This document shows, in pieces, positions 55,668-63,961 of a stretch of 64,000 bases of DNA. The stretch lies in NCBI RefSeq assembly GCF_002158905.1, contig NZ_CP021431.1, positions 2,170,001 through 2,234,000 of the forward strand. Direction: 5' to 3'. The translations under genes were made by a program, and so were the position numbers. Positions within the stretch are counted from its first letter, which is position 1, and each line of letters starts with the position of its first letter. Below the pieces are notes generated by a model, which was not told the DNA's origin, made no database searches, and saw only the letters and a list, made by a program, of their open reading frames with translations. This stretch comes from Yoonia vestfoldensis. Its GTDB lineage: Bacteria > Pseudomonadota > Alphaproteobacteria > Rhodobacterales > Rhodobacteraceae.

Positions 55668-55693
55668 GTAGGGTGGATTGAAATCCACCTTAC
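55668..55693. repeat. REP-like palindrome (copy 3), beside the RAYT relative
   Basis: GTAGGGTGGATTGAAATCCA then CCTTAC; stem GGTGGATT-GA-AATCCACC is perfect. It ends exactly at the base before the irr stop codon and lies upstream of the RAYT-like gene, the usual place for a cognate REP. GTAG heads the element, as in classical REPs. Confidence 0.85.
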
Positions 55694-56110
55694 TTACTTG
55701 CGCCGCAGCCGGATCACGACATCGACCGAGGCAATTTCGGCCCCGGCAGGGGCATGGGGCAAGCGGCGGATTTCCAGCTGGTCAGCGGGAGCATCGGTCA
55801 GCTTGGCGGTATCTTCCCAATAGAAATGCGGGTGATCGGTCATATTGGTGTCAAAATAGCTTTTCGAGCCATCGACCGTGATCTCGCGCATCAGACCGGC
55901 ATCACAAAAGGCGCGCAAAGTGTTGTAAACCGTGGCCAGCGACACTTTTTCACCGGCGGCACTGGCGGCGTCAAACAGGCTTTCGGCGGTGACATGGCGG
56001 TTCTGCCCATCGCCCACCAGCAGGTCAGCCAGCGTCAACCGCTGCCGCGTCGGGCGCAAGCCCGCCCCTGCCAGCCAGTCGGTTCCGCGATGGTTGTCCA
56101 TGTCTTTCAT
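55694..56110 (-). CDS. irr: Iron-responsive regulator Irr, Fur family
   Basis: 138 residues. The Fur fold is clear: LRPTRQRLTLADLLVGDGQ, then VSLATVYNTLRAFCDAGLMREI (recognition helix), and HPHFYWED, the histidine segment characteristic of Irr. Irr responds to haem status and represses or activates iron genes. Divergent from fabA, the standard arrangement in Rhodobacterales. Confidence 0.88.
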   Translation of the reverse strand: MKDMDNHRGTDWLAGAGLRPTRQRLTLADLLVGDGQNRHVTAESLFDAASAAGEKVSLATVYNTLRAFCDAGLMREITVDGSKSYFDTNMTDHPHFYWEDTAKLTDAPADQLEIRRLPHAPAGAEIASVDVVIRLRRK

Positions 56111-56258
56111 CAGGCCTGTCCCTTGTCTGCCCCCTAATATGGGGGGAAACCTGTGAAAATCAAATGAAAAGACGCAGGCGCAGCCTTGGCCTTGCCCTTG
56201 CGGATCGCGGGGTGGTAGTCATCACGCCAAACCCACAAAACAGAACGAGACCCCCGCC

Positions 56259-56768
56259 ATGGCCGATTTCCCCACCAGTTTCGACAAAGAAGCCCTTTTG
56301 CAATGCGCCCGTGGCGAATTGTTCGGCCCCGGCAATGCGCAATTGCCCGCGCCACCGATGCTGATGATGGACCGGATCACCGAGATTTCGGGCGACGGGG
56401 GCTTGCACGGCAAGGGCCATGTGGTGGCCGAATTCGATATCACGCCGGATCTGTGGTTCTTTGACTGCCATTTTCCGGGCAACCCGATCATGCCGGGCTG
56501 TCTGGGGCTCGACGGGCTGTGGCAGCTGACGGGGTTCAACCTTGGCTGGCGCGGCTGGCAAGGGCGCGGCTATGCTTTGGGTGTGGGCGAGGTCAAGCTG
56601 ACCGGCATGGTCCGCCCCGACCGCAAGCTGCTGACCTACAAGGTCGATTTCACGAAAGCCCTGCAAACTCGCCGCCTGACGATGGGCGTGGCCAACGGCA
56701 TCGTCGAGGCTGATGGGGAAGTGATCTATCAGGTGACGGATATGAAGGTGGCGCTGAGCGAGAGTTGA
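56259..56768 (+). CDS. fabA: 3-hydroxydecanoyl-ACP dehydratase/isomerase
   Basis: 169-residue hot-dog enzyme that creates the cis-3-decenoyl intermediate of unsaturated fatty acid synthesis. The catalytic His is in [23 protein letters not shown], whose Asp is the second catalytic residue. It is normally followed directly by fabB and fabI; here an AIPR gene lies between. No clear terminator follows the gene before the insertion. Confidence 0.96.
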   Translation: MADFPTSFDKEALLQCARGELFGPGNAQLPAPPMLMMDRITEISGDGGLHGKGHVVAEFDITPDLWFFDCHFPGNPIMPGCLGLDGLWQLTGFNLGWRGWQGRGYALGVGEVKLTGMVRPDRKLLTYKVDFTKALQTRRLTMGVANGIVEADGEVIYQVTDMKVALSES

Positions 56769-56809
56769 GGGGGGGAGTTAAGCTTACTTACTGTTTCGCT
56801 TATTCATTG

Positions 56810-56828
56810 ATCTGATTCGATCAGATCT
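56810..56828. repeat. Palindrome between fabA and the AIPR gene
   Basis: GATCTGAT-TCG-ATCAGATC, a perfect 8-bp stem, 11 bases beyond the AIPR stop. No T-tract on either strand, so it is not a classical terminator; it may mark the insertion boundary. Confidence 0.5.
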
Positions 56829-56838
56829 TACTTTCTAG

Positions 56839-58560
56839 CTAGCTGTCAAAGAACGTCTTTGTAAAACTCTCTGAAAAAGACTCCGTGCGTATAAAGTCAC
56901 GCAACTGCTCTCTTGTCTTAGCCCCCGACGAAGCAACGAGCGTGTCAATATGCTTTGAAACTTTTTCTATGTGCTTCACATACTCTTCATTATCAAGGAC
57001 TATCTCCAGGACGGATCTCCGAACTCGAGTTCGCTCTTTTTCTTTAGCTTCAAGAAGATTTGGGTTATGCCAAAATTTTCGTACTAGCGCATACAATACA
57101 AAAAACTTATTGATTACGTGAGCACGTGGAACTTTTGATGTTCGCACCAGATAGTCAAACTTATACAAAGAAAGAGCCGCCATATGATATAGCTCAACAC
57201 TGTGATCCGCTAGAAAAATTCTGCTTGCGAACTCTTTACGTATTCCTCGGTGATCTCGTGCAGCACGGTTTGGCTGGAAGAAGAATGCAGCTGCTGAAAC
57301 CTTCATGAGGTCAGATGGTTTCATTATGCGCGTTCGCTCGATCGCTACGTCTCTATATTGATTGTCACGCCTTTCAATGAGTAACCGCTCATCACCATCT
57401 TGACCAGCACAATATATTTCTAAATCTTTCATAAACGGCAATAGTGCCCAAAATTGATCCTCTCGGACTTCATTTTGCTTGTTTGTTCCAATTATTATCT
57501 TTGCAATAAAGTCTGGATCGGAACTTCCAATGAGTCTAAGCGGCACACTAATTTTCTTTGCAGTTTGAGGTGTCTGTGCTAAAATGTTAGTCGTTTGACA
57601 GCCATTTACTATCTGATAATCTTCAAGCGTAAAAGTGTCCCCTTTCCGAGAAATACTTTTAGCAACAACAGTTATACCATTATTCTTAAAAACAAAGGAT
57701 GAAAGATCACCAGCCTCTATATCAGCCAGAATTGACTTATTTATTTCTGAATTCGGATTAAAATCTCGAACATTATCATAGAAAATTGCCCTATTGATGT
57801 GTCGATTACCTTGTCCATCCACGTCGCCCAGCGCCATTTCCAATATTTGGTCTGCAGTTACATAACCAATGTAAGCTTCCTCGATGTTCTCATGATCCGG
57901 AAGAGTAACATTCTTGGAGAAATTAATAGACGCTGACGATGAGTTTGTCGCAGCTCTAAATCCCTCCTGAATGTCCCGTGCACCTAAGCATGATATGTCT
58001 ATTGAACCAAAAACGTTCAGTGCTTCTAGTCTACTACGGTTGCTATCAATAAGGGCTTGAATTGCCTTTGGCACCTCACCTGATCCGGTTGTGCAGAAAA
58101 AACACTTCAAATCTGGATTTGATCTTGTAGCAGCAGCAAAGACTGCGTCACGAACTCCTACTAGGTCTTCAATTTGATCACCACTGAGCAACTTTAAATC
58201 CGTGAAGAAATCATAAACGGCATCAAGAAATTTAGATATCTGTCCATAGTCGAGACTATCAGATGTTTTCGATTGATACATGCGAAATGAACCAACGTGA
58301 TTCTTTCCAACAGACAGAATTGAGGCCGCTTCATCTGCATCAATGCAAAGGGTTCCCTGAATACAAATAGAAATTCCATCAATTCCAAACTCACTACCTT
58401 TTAGGTGCGCTCTGAACGGCTCGATATTTTCGCCTAAGATACCATTCTCGACGGCAAAGATCGACATTACTTCAAAGAAATCGCTGTCTTTGCCTTGTTC
58501 ATGCGAGTTTGCGTTCTTAAAGTCATTCAGCTGAGCACGAACAATCGGGTTCATCGCCAC
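56839..58560 (-). CDS. AIPR-family (abortive infection phage resistance) protein
   Basis: 573 residues, start GTG seven bases after GGAGGA. The AIPR signature is seen in SFVFKNNGITVVAKSI (about residues 273-288) and DYQIVNGCQTTNIL (about 301-314), then IIGTNKQNEVREDQFWAL. The N-terminal part may be a nuclease-like or restriction-like domain (EFGIDGISI...), not confirmed. The gene is AT-rich (24/60 GC in 57541-57600, against 38/60 at 58801-58860) and uses AT-ending codons, signs of horizontal transfer. It is inserted, in reverse orientation, between fabA and fabB. Probable anti-phage defence by family. Confidence 0.85.
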   Translation of the reverse strand: MAMNPIVRAQLNDFKNANSHEQGKDSDFFEVMSIFAVENGILGENIEPFRAHLKGSEFGIDGISICIQGTLCIDADEAASILSVGKNHVGSFRMYQSKTSDSLDYGQISKFLDAVYDFFTDLKLLSGDQIEDLVGVRDAVFAAATRSNPDLKCFFCTTGSGEVPKAIQALIDSNRSRLEALNVFGSIDISCLGARDIQEGFRAATNSSSASINFSKNVTLPDHENIEEAYIGYVTADQILEMALGDVDGQGNRHINRAIFYDNVRDFNPNSEINKSILADIEAGDLSSFVFKNNGITVVAKSISRKGDTFTLEDYQIVNGCQTTNILAQTPQTAKKISVPLRLIGSSDPDFIAKIIIGTNKQNEVREDQFWALLPFMKDLEIYCAGQDGDERLLIERRDNQYRDVAIERTRIMKPSDLMKVSAAAFFFQPNRAARDHRGIRKEFASRIFLADHSVELYHMAALSLYKFDYLVRTSKVPRAHVINKFFVLYALVRKFWHNPNLLEAKEKERTRVRRSVLEIVLDNEEYVKHIEKVSKHIDTLVASSGAKTREQLRDFIRTESFSESFTKTFFDS

Positions 58561-58778
58561 AGAAAATCCTCCAGGTTCAAAAAATCAATTGGACAGTCGG
58601 CACGCCTACCCAAGCCCTCACCTTGATTATACTTCTGGATGAAGTAAATTGCAATACTTCTATTTTAAAGCGATTGGTGAGTTTTGTGTTCATCTGTTCA
58701 TTAAAGCGCACTCCCTCCCCCACTTGCCCCCTCGCCTCCTCTCCCCTACACACACCCAAAGCCAGTTAGGGAGGCCGC

Positions 58779-60008
58779 ATGCGCCGTGTTGTCATCACCG
58801 GGTTGGGGATCGTCTCGCCCATCGGGAATAATGCCACCGAAGTCACCGCCGCGCTGAAGGCCGGCACCTCGGGCATCGTCGCCTCTGCGGAAATGGCAGA
58901 ACACGGCTTTCGCAGCCGCGTCGCCGGTACGCTGAAAATCGACGTGGCCGATCATGTGGACAAGCGCACCTTGCGCTTCATGGGCCCAGGGTCCGCCTAT
59001 GCCCATATCGCGATGGGCCAGGCGATTGCCGATGCGGGGCTGAGCGCGGACCAGATCGTCAACCCGATGACCGGCCTGATCGCGGGCTCGGGCGGGCCGT
59101 CGACCTCGGCCATGTTCGCGGCGCATAACATCGTCAAGGACACGGGTGCTACCAAGCGGATCGGCCCCTTCGCGGTGCCCAAATGCATGTCCTCGACCGT
59201 CAGCGCGAACCTGGCGACGGCCTATCAGATCAAGGGGATGAATTTCTCGATCACCTCGGCCTGTTCGACGTCCCTGCATTGCATCGGCATGGCCGCACAG
59301 CAGGTCGCGCTTGGCCTGCAAGATACGATGTTCGCAGGCGGCGGCGAGGAATTGGACTGGACCCTGTCCTGCCTCTTTGACGCGATGGGCGCGATGTCGT
59401 CGAAATATAACGACACGCCCGAACGCGCGAGCCGTGCTTTCGACGCGGACCGCGACGGTTTCGTGATCGCAGGCGGCGGCGCGATACTGGTGCTGGAAAG
59501 CCTGGATGCCGCCCTGGCGCGCGGCGCGAAAATCTATGCCGAAGTCACCGGTTTTGCCGCCACGTCGGATGGCGCCGATATGGTCGCCCCCTCGGGCGAA
59601 GGCGGCGAACGCGCGATGCGCGGCGCGCTGAAAACCCTGCCAGAGGGGCGCAAGATCAGCTATATCAACGCGCATGGCACCTCGACCCCGGTCGGCGACG
59701 TGGGCGAGGTCGAGGCCGTGCGCCGCGTCTTTGGCCGTGGTACGACCCCGCCGATCAGCTCGACCAAATCCATGACCGGCCACAGCCAGGGGGCCACAGG
59801 CGCACAAGAAGCGATCTATTGCCTGCTGATGTTGCAGGATGATTTCATCGCGCCCTCGATCAATGTGGAAACGCTGGACCCCGCGCTTGATCCGGCCGAG
59901 ATTGCGACGGTCCGCGTCGACAATGCGGGGCTGGATACGGTGATGACCAATTCCTTCGGCTTTGGCGGGACCAACGGGTCGATGCTTTTGTCGAAATATC
60001 AAGGGTAA
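58779..60008 (+). CDS. fabB: Beta-ketoacyl-ACP synthase I
   Basis: 409 residues. The catalytic Cys is in TSACSTSLHC, and the two histidines are in NAHGTSTPVGD and TGHSQGATGAQ. It elongates cis-unsaturated acyl chains with fabA. An AGGGAGG ribosome site precedes the ATG. The 218-base gap upstream (58561-58778) is partly AT-rich and carries a C-rich pyrimidine tract; it must now hold the promoter for fabB-fabI, but I cannot define it. Confidence 0.97.
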   Translation: MRRVVITGLGIVSPIGNNATEVTAALKAGTSGIVASAEMAEHGFRSRVAGTLKIDVADHVDKRTLRFMGPGSAYAHIAMGQAIADAGLSADQIVNPMTGLIAGSGGPSTSAMFAAHNIVKDTGATKRIGPFAVPKCMSSTVSANLATAYQIKGMNFSITSACSTSLHCIGMAAQQVALGLQDTMFAGGGEELDWTLSCLFDAMGAMSSKYNDTPERASRAFDADRDGFVIAGGGAILVLESLDAALARGAKIYAEVTGFAATSDGADMVAPSGEGGERAMRGALKTLPEGRKISYINAHGTSTPVGDVGEVEAVRRVFGRGTTPPISSTKSMTGHSQGATGAQEAIYCLLMLQDDFIAPSINVETLDPALDPAEIATVRVDNAGLDTVMTNSFGFGGTNGSMLLSKYQG

Positions 60009-60012
60009 GACG

Positions 60013-60804
60013 ATGACGATCACATTGCAGGGCAAACGCGGGCTGATCATGGGCGTCGCGAATGAACGCTCGATCGCATGGGGCATCGCCAAGGCGATGG
60101 CCGATGCGGGTGCGGAACTGGCGTTTTCCTACCAGGGCGAGGCGTTCGGAAAGCGCCTCGAGCCGCTGGCGCAATCGGTCGGCTCCAGCATGATGGTCGA
60201 TGTCGATGTGACAGACGAAGCCAGCATGGACGCCGCCTTTGCGATGATCAAAGATACATGGGGCAGGCTCGATTTCGTGGTCCATGCCATCGCCTTTTCC
60301 GACAAGAATGAATTGGCAGGCCGGATCATCGACACGAGCCGCGAGAATTTCAAAAACTCGCTGACGATTTCGTGCTATTCTTTCATCGACGTGGCCAAAC
60401 GGGCCTCCGACCTGATGCCCGAGGGCGGCACCTTGCTCACGCTCACCTATCAAGGGTCCAACCGTGTCACCCCGTTCTACAATGTGATGGGCGTCGCCAA
60501 GGCGGCGCTGGAATCGGCGACCCGCTATCTGGCCAATGACCTTGGCCCCCAAGGCATCCGCGTCAATGCGATCAGCCCCGGCCCGATGAAAACGCTGGCA
60601 GGGGCCGCGATCGGCGGGGCGCGCAAGACCTATAAACACACCGAACAGAACACGCCGTTGCGCGCGAATGCAACGCTCGAGGCCGTGGGTGGCACCGCCG
60701 TCTATCTTGCCTCGGATGCGGGCGCCTGCACCACCGGCGAGATCATCCGCGTCGATGGCGGGTTTCACGTCTTGGGCATGCCGCAGCCCGACCATCTGGT
60801 CTGA
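60013..60804 (+). CDS. fabI: Enoyl-ACP reductase (NADH), FabI type
   Basis: 263 residues from MTITLQGKRGLIMGVANERS. The short-chain-dehydrogenase-type catalytic Tyr and Lys are in YNVMGVAK (Y-x6-K), and the N-terminal ANERSIAWGIA binds NADH. Reduces enoyl-ACP in the last step of each elongation cycle. Starts four bases after fabB. A full-length dispersed repeat begins right after its stop. Confidence 0.97.
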   Translation: MTITLQGKRGLIMGVANERSIAWGIAKAMADAGAELAFSYQGEAFGKRLEPLAQSVGSSMMVDVDVTDEASMDAAFAMIKDTWGRLDFVVHAIAFSDKNELAGRIIDTSRENFKNSLTISCYSFIDVAKRASDLMPEGGTLLTLTYQGSNRVTPFYNVMGVAKAALESATRYLANDLGPQGIRVNAISPGPMKTLAGAAIGGARKTYKHTEQNTPLRANATLEAVGGTAVYLASDAGACTTGEIIRVDGGFHVLGMPQPDHLV

Positions 60805-60913
60805 CCTGCATCTTCTTTTTTCCAAAAATACTCCCGGGGGTTTGGGGGCGGCGCCCCCATGCGGCTGCGCCGCAGCGCTCCGCGCGGGGATATTTATACT
60901 CGGAAGATGCAGG
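60805..60913. repeat. Dispersed intergenic repeat, full-length form (copy 7)
   Basis: 109 bases with perfect 11-bp terminal inverted repeats, CCTGCATCTTC and GAAGATGCAGG. Order: A-type end (CATCTTCTTTTTTCCAAAAA), inner palindromes GGGGGCG-GCGCCCCC and TGCGGC-TGC-GCCGCA, then inverted B-type end (GGGGATATTTATACTCGGAA). It starts at the base following the fabI stop. Opposite in orientation to copy 4. Confidence 0.92.
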
Positions 60914-60942
60914 GGCGCGGTGCAAAGCCGCGCCCCTGCCCG

Positions 60943-61377
60943 TTACGCGGCCTTGATCGCCACGACTTCGACAGCAAAGGTCAGATCCTTGCCCGCCAGC
61001 GGGTGATTGGCATCAAGCGTCACCTCGGTTTCGGTCACCGCGGCCACGGTGACCGGCACCACCTGTCCCTGCGGCGTCTGCATCTGCAGCTGCGTGCCTG
61101 GATCAAGCGGGATATCGGCGGGGATATTGTCGCGCGGCACGGCCTGCTGGGCATCGGGGTTGTGATCGCCATAGGCTTCTGCACAAGGCACATGGACGGT
61201 CTTTTTATCGCCCACCTCCATGCCGGGGATCGCGGCATCAAGACCGGGGATGATCTGGCCAGAGCCGACCACGAATTCCAGCGGATCGCGCCCGGCAGAG
61301 CTGTCGAATGTCGCCCCATCTTGCAGGGTGCCGGTGTAATGGATCTGGACGGTATCGCCCTCTTTGGCCTGTGTCAT
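60943..61377 (-). CDS. FKBP-type peptidyl-prolyl isomerase (SlyD-like)
   Basis: 144 residues. FKBP core: VQIHYTGTLQDGATFDSS near the N-terminus, QIIPGLDAAIPGMEVGDKKTVHV; the insert-in-flap chaperone region (EAYGDHNPDAQQAVPRDNIP) is typical of SlyD-like proteins. No His/Cys-rich metal tail. Cytoplasmic folding helper. Its 3' end faces fabI across a dispersed repeat. Confidence 0.92.
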   Translation of the reverse strand: MTQAKEGDTVQIHYTGTLQDGATFDSSAGRDPLEFVVGSGQIIPGLDAAIPGMEVGDKKTVHVPCAEAYGDHNPDAQQAVPRDNIPADIPLDPGTQLQMQTPQGQVVPVTVAAVTETEVTLDANHPLAGKDLTFAVEVVAIKAA

Positions 61378-61506
61378 CGCGTCTTTCCTTTCGTTTTCTC
61401 AATAAATCGCATCTCCTACCTAGGAAGCTCGGCCCCCGATTGCAAACCGCTTTGCCTCTTTCCGCCGCGCGCCTGCCGTGCCAAATTCGCGCCAAGGAGG
61501 GCCGCC

Positions 61507-62184
61507 ATGCCGATCACCACCTGTGTTTTCGATGCCTATGGCACGTTGTTTGACGTGAATGCGGCGGCGGCCGAGGCCGCGAAAGACCCCGCTTATCCGG
61601 GCCTTGCGGCGGTCTGGCCCGCGCTGGCCAGCGACTGGCGGCGCAAGCAGCTGGAATATACATGGCTGCGCGCCGTGGCGGACCGGCATTGCGATTTCTG
61701 GCAGGTCACGCAGGACGGGCTGGATTGGGCGCTGGAGGCGCAGGGGCTGGAAGACCCCGCCCTGCGCGCGCGTCTGCTGGCGCTTTACCGCCATCTGCCC
61801 ACCTATCCAGAGGTTCCTGCCATGCTGGCCAGCCTCAAGGCGCGGGGGCTTGCCACGGCGATCTTGTCGAACGGATCACCCGATATGCTTGGTGCCGCTG
61901 TTGCATCGGCGGGGATAGCAAAGCAGCTGGATGCTGTTCTGAGCGTTGAAAGCGTCGGTATTTTCAAACCGCATGCCCGCGTCTATGATCTGGTCGGCAC
62001 GCATTTCGGCTGTGCTGCGGATCAGGTGCTCTTCGTCTCTGCCAACGGCTGGGATGCGGCGGGGGCTGCGGGTTACGGGTTCCGCACGATCTGGGTCAAC
62101 CGGGCGGGCGCGCCGCTGGACCGGCTTTATGCGCAGCCGCATCATACACTGCCCGATCTTGCCCCCGTGCCAGAGCTTGTCTGA
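61507..62184 (+). CDS. Haloacid dehalogenase, type II
   Basis: 225 residues with AAGGAGG six bases before the ATG. HAD motifs: CVFDAYGTLFDVN (nucleophile Asp), AILSNGSPDML, IFKPHARVYDLV (Lys) and FVSANGWDAAGAAGYG, the (S/A)NxxD type specific to L-2-haloacid dehalogenases. Precedes an alpha/beta hydrolase in a four-gene run of overlapping starts. Confidence 0.9.
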   Translation: MPITTCVFDAYGTLFDVNAAAAEAAKDPAYPGLAAVWPALASDWRRKQLEYTWLRAVADRHCDFWQVTQDGLDWALEAQGLEDPALRARLLALYRHLPTYPEVPAMLASLKARGLATAILSNGSPDMLGAAVASAGIAKQLDAVLSVESVGIFKPHARVYDLVGTHFGCAADQVLFVSANGWDAAGAAGYGFRTIWVNRAGAPLDRLYAQPHHTLPDLAPVPELV

Positions 62185-63002
62185 TGCCCCATTTCACCAC
62201 GGCTGACGGCCTAGCGCTGCATTACACCGACCAAGGCCATGGCCTGCCGGTGATCGCGCTGGCCGGGCTGACGCGCAATGGCGCGGATTTCGACCATGTC
62301 GCGCCGCATCTGCCTGTCCGCCTGATCCGGCCCGATTATCGCGGGCGCGGGCAATCGGATTGGGCCGATCCTGCGACCTATACGATCCCGCAAGAGGCCG
62401 CCGATACGCTGGCGCTGATGGATCATCTGGGGTTGGCGCGTGCCGCGATCCTCGGCACCTCGCGCGGGGGGTTGATCGCGATGCTGCTGGCGGCGACCGC
62501 CAAGGACCGGCTGATCGGCGTGGCGCTGAACGATATCGGGCCAGAGATCGCAGCCGCAGGGCTGGATGTGATCAAGGATTACATCGGCCGCAACCCGCCG
62601 CAGAAAACCTATGCCGAGGCGGCTGCCGCGCGCGCGAAACTCTGGACCCATTTCGCGGATGTCCCGATGGACCGCTGGCTGGCCGAGGTGCAGGCGCATT
62701 ACGCGCAAAGCCCCGACGGGCTGGTGATCCGCTATGATCCGCGTCTGCGCGATGCGGTGCTGGATGCAGGCGCGCAGCCGGTGCCCGACCTTTGGCCCTT
62801 GTTCGATGCCTTGCAGGGTCTGCCGCTGGCCTTGATCCGGGGGGCCAATTCGGACCTTTTGACCCTGCAGACGGCGGATGAGATGGCCCGCCGCCGCCCC
62901 GATATGATCCGCGCCGATGTGCCGGGGCGCGGGCATGTGCCGTTTCTGGATGAACCACAGGCGCTGGCAGCGCTGCATGTATGGCTGGAGAAAATGCAAT
63001 GA
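62184..63002 (+). CDS. Alpha/beta hydrolase
   Basis: 272 residues. The nucleophile elbow GTSRGGLIAML gives Ser; the oxyanion region is ALAGLTRNGADF and the catalytic His lies in GRGHVPFLDE. Substrate unknown. Its ATG shares a base with the dehalogenase stop, and the next gene overlaps its end by ATGA. Confidence 0.9.
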   Translation: MPHFTTADGLALHYTDQGHGLPVIALAGLTRNGADFDHVAPHLPVRLIRPDYRGRGQSDWADPATYTIPQEAADTLALMDHLGLARAAILGTSRGGLIAMLLAATAKDRLIGVALNDIGPEIAAAGLDVIKDYIGRNPPQKTYAEAAAARAKLWTHFADVPMDRWLAEVQAHYAQSPDGLVIRYDPRLRDAVLDAGAQPVPDLWPLFDALQGLPLALIRGANSDLLTLQTADEMARRRPDMIRADVPGRGHVPFLDEPQALAALHVWLEKMQ

Positions 63003-63961
63003 ATATCGAGATGATCCGCGCCGCGGCAGAACGGCTTGCTGGCCATGCGCGGCGCACGCCGATCCTGACCTCGCCCTTTCTGGATGTCATCGCGGGGCGG
63101 CGCGTATTCGTAAAGGCCGAATGCCTGCAACATACCGGATCATTCAAGTTCCGGGGTGGCTGGTCGGCGGTATCGGCCCTGCCTGCCCAGGCCTTGCAAA
63201 AGGGTGTGATCGCCTTTTCCAGCGGCAATCATGCCCAAGGCGTGGCCTTGGCCGCGCGCAGCCATGGCGCGCCTGCGGTGATCATCATGCCCGCTGATGC
63301 CCCTGCGGTGAAGATCGCCAATACCCGCGCCTTGGGGGCAGAGGTCGTGCTTTACGACCGCACGACCGAGGATCGCGATGCCATCGGTGACAGGCTGGCC
63401 GCCGCACGCGGGCTGACGCTGATCAAGCCCTATGACGAACCGCAGGTCATCGCCGGCCAAGGCAGCTGCGGGCTGGAAATCGCGGCCCAGATGACCGCGC
63501 TTGGCGTGACCAGCGCCGATGTGATGGTCTGTTGCGGTGGCGGCGGGCTGACATCGGGGATCGCTCTTGCGCTGGCGGCTGATGCGCCGGGCCTGCGCGC
63601 GCGGCCAGTGGAACCCGAAGGCTTTGATGATGCCACACGCTCGCTTGCCAGCGGCCGGATCGAGCGGAACGCGCGGCTGTCAGGCTCGCTTTGTGATGCG
63701 ATTGTCACGCCGCAGCCCGGCAATCTGACCTTTCCGATCATGCAGCAACATTGCGGGCCGGGCGTGGTGGTCAGCGATGATCAGGCCTTGCAAGCCATGG
63801 CCTTGGCCTTTGACCGGCTGAAAATCGTGCTGGAACCGGGGGGTGCAGTGGCGCTGGCAGCGGCGCTGTTCCATCCCGAGGCCAGCGAGGGCGATGCGGT
63901 GATCGCGGTGGCGACAGGCGGCAATGTCGATCCTGCCGTCTTTCTCAAGGCGCTGGCCTGA
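62999..63961 (+). CDS. Threonine/serine dehydratase-type PLP enzyme
   Basis: 320 residues. PLP lysine in TGSFKFRGGWSA, the substrate loop FSSGNHAQGVALAAR and the phosphate-binding CCGGGGLTSGIALA are intact; no C-terminal ACT domain, so it is the catabolic/short type (threonine dehydratase, serine racemase or hydroxyaspartate dehydratase). Starts at MNIEMIRAAAERL, overlapping the hydrolase stop. Confidence 0.9.
   Translation: MNIEMIRAAAERLAGHARRTPILTSPFLDVIAGRRVFVKAECLQHTGSFKFRGGWSAVSALPAQALQKGVIAFSSGNHAQGVALAARSHGAPAVIIMPADAPAVKIANTRALGAEVVLYDRTTEDRDAIGDRLAAARGLTLIKPYDEPQVIAGQGSCGLEIAAQMTALGVTSADVMVCCGGGGLTSGIALALAADAPGLRARPVEPEGFDDATRSLASGRIERNARLSGSLCDAIVTPQPGNLTFPIMQQHCGPGVVVSDDQALQAMALAFDRLKIVLEPGGAVALAAALFHPEASEGDAVIAVATGGNVDPAVFLKALA

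Noticed and set aside
56839..58560. A multi-gene defence island (restriction-modification, BREX or similar)
   Set aside because: Only one defence-type gene is present; both neighbours are fatty-acid synthesis genes.
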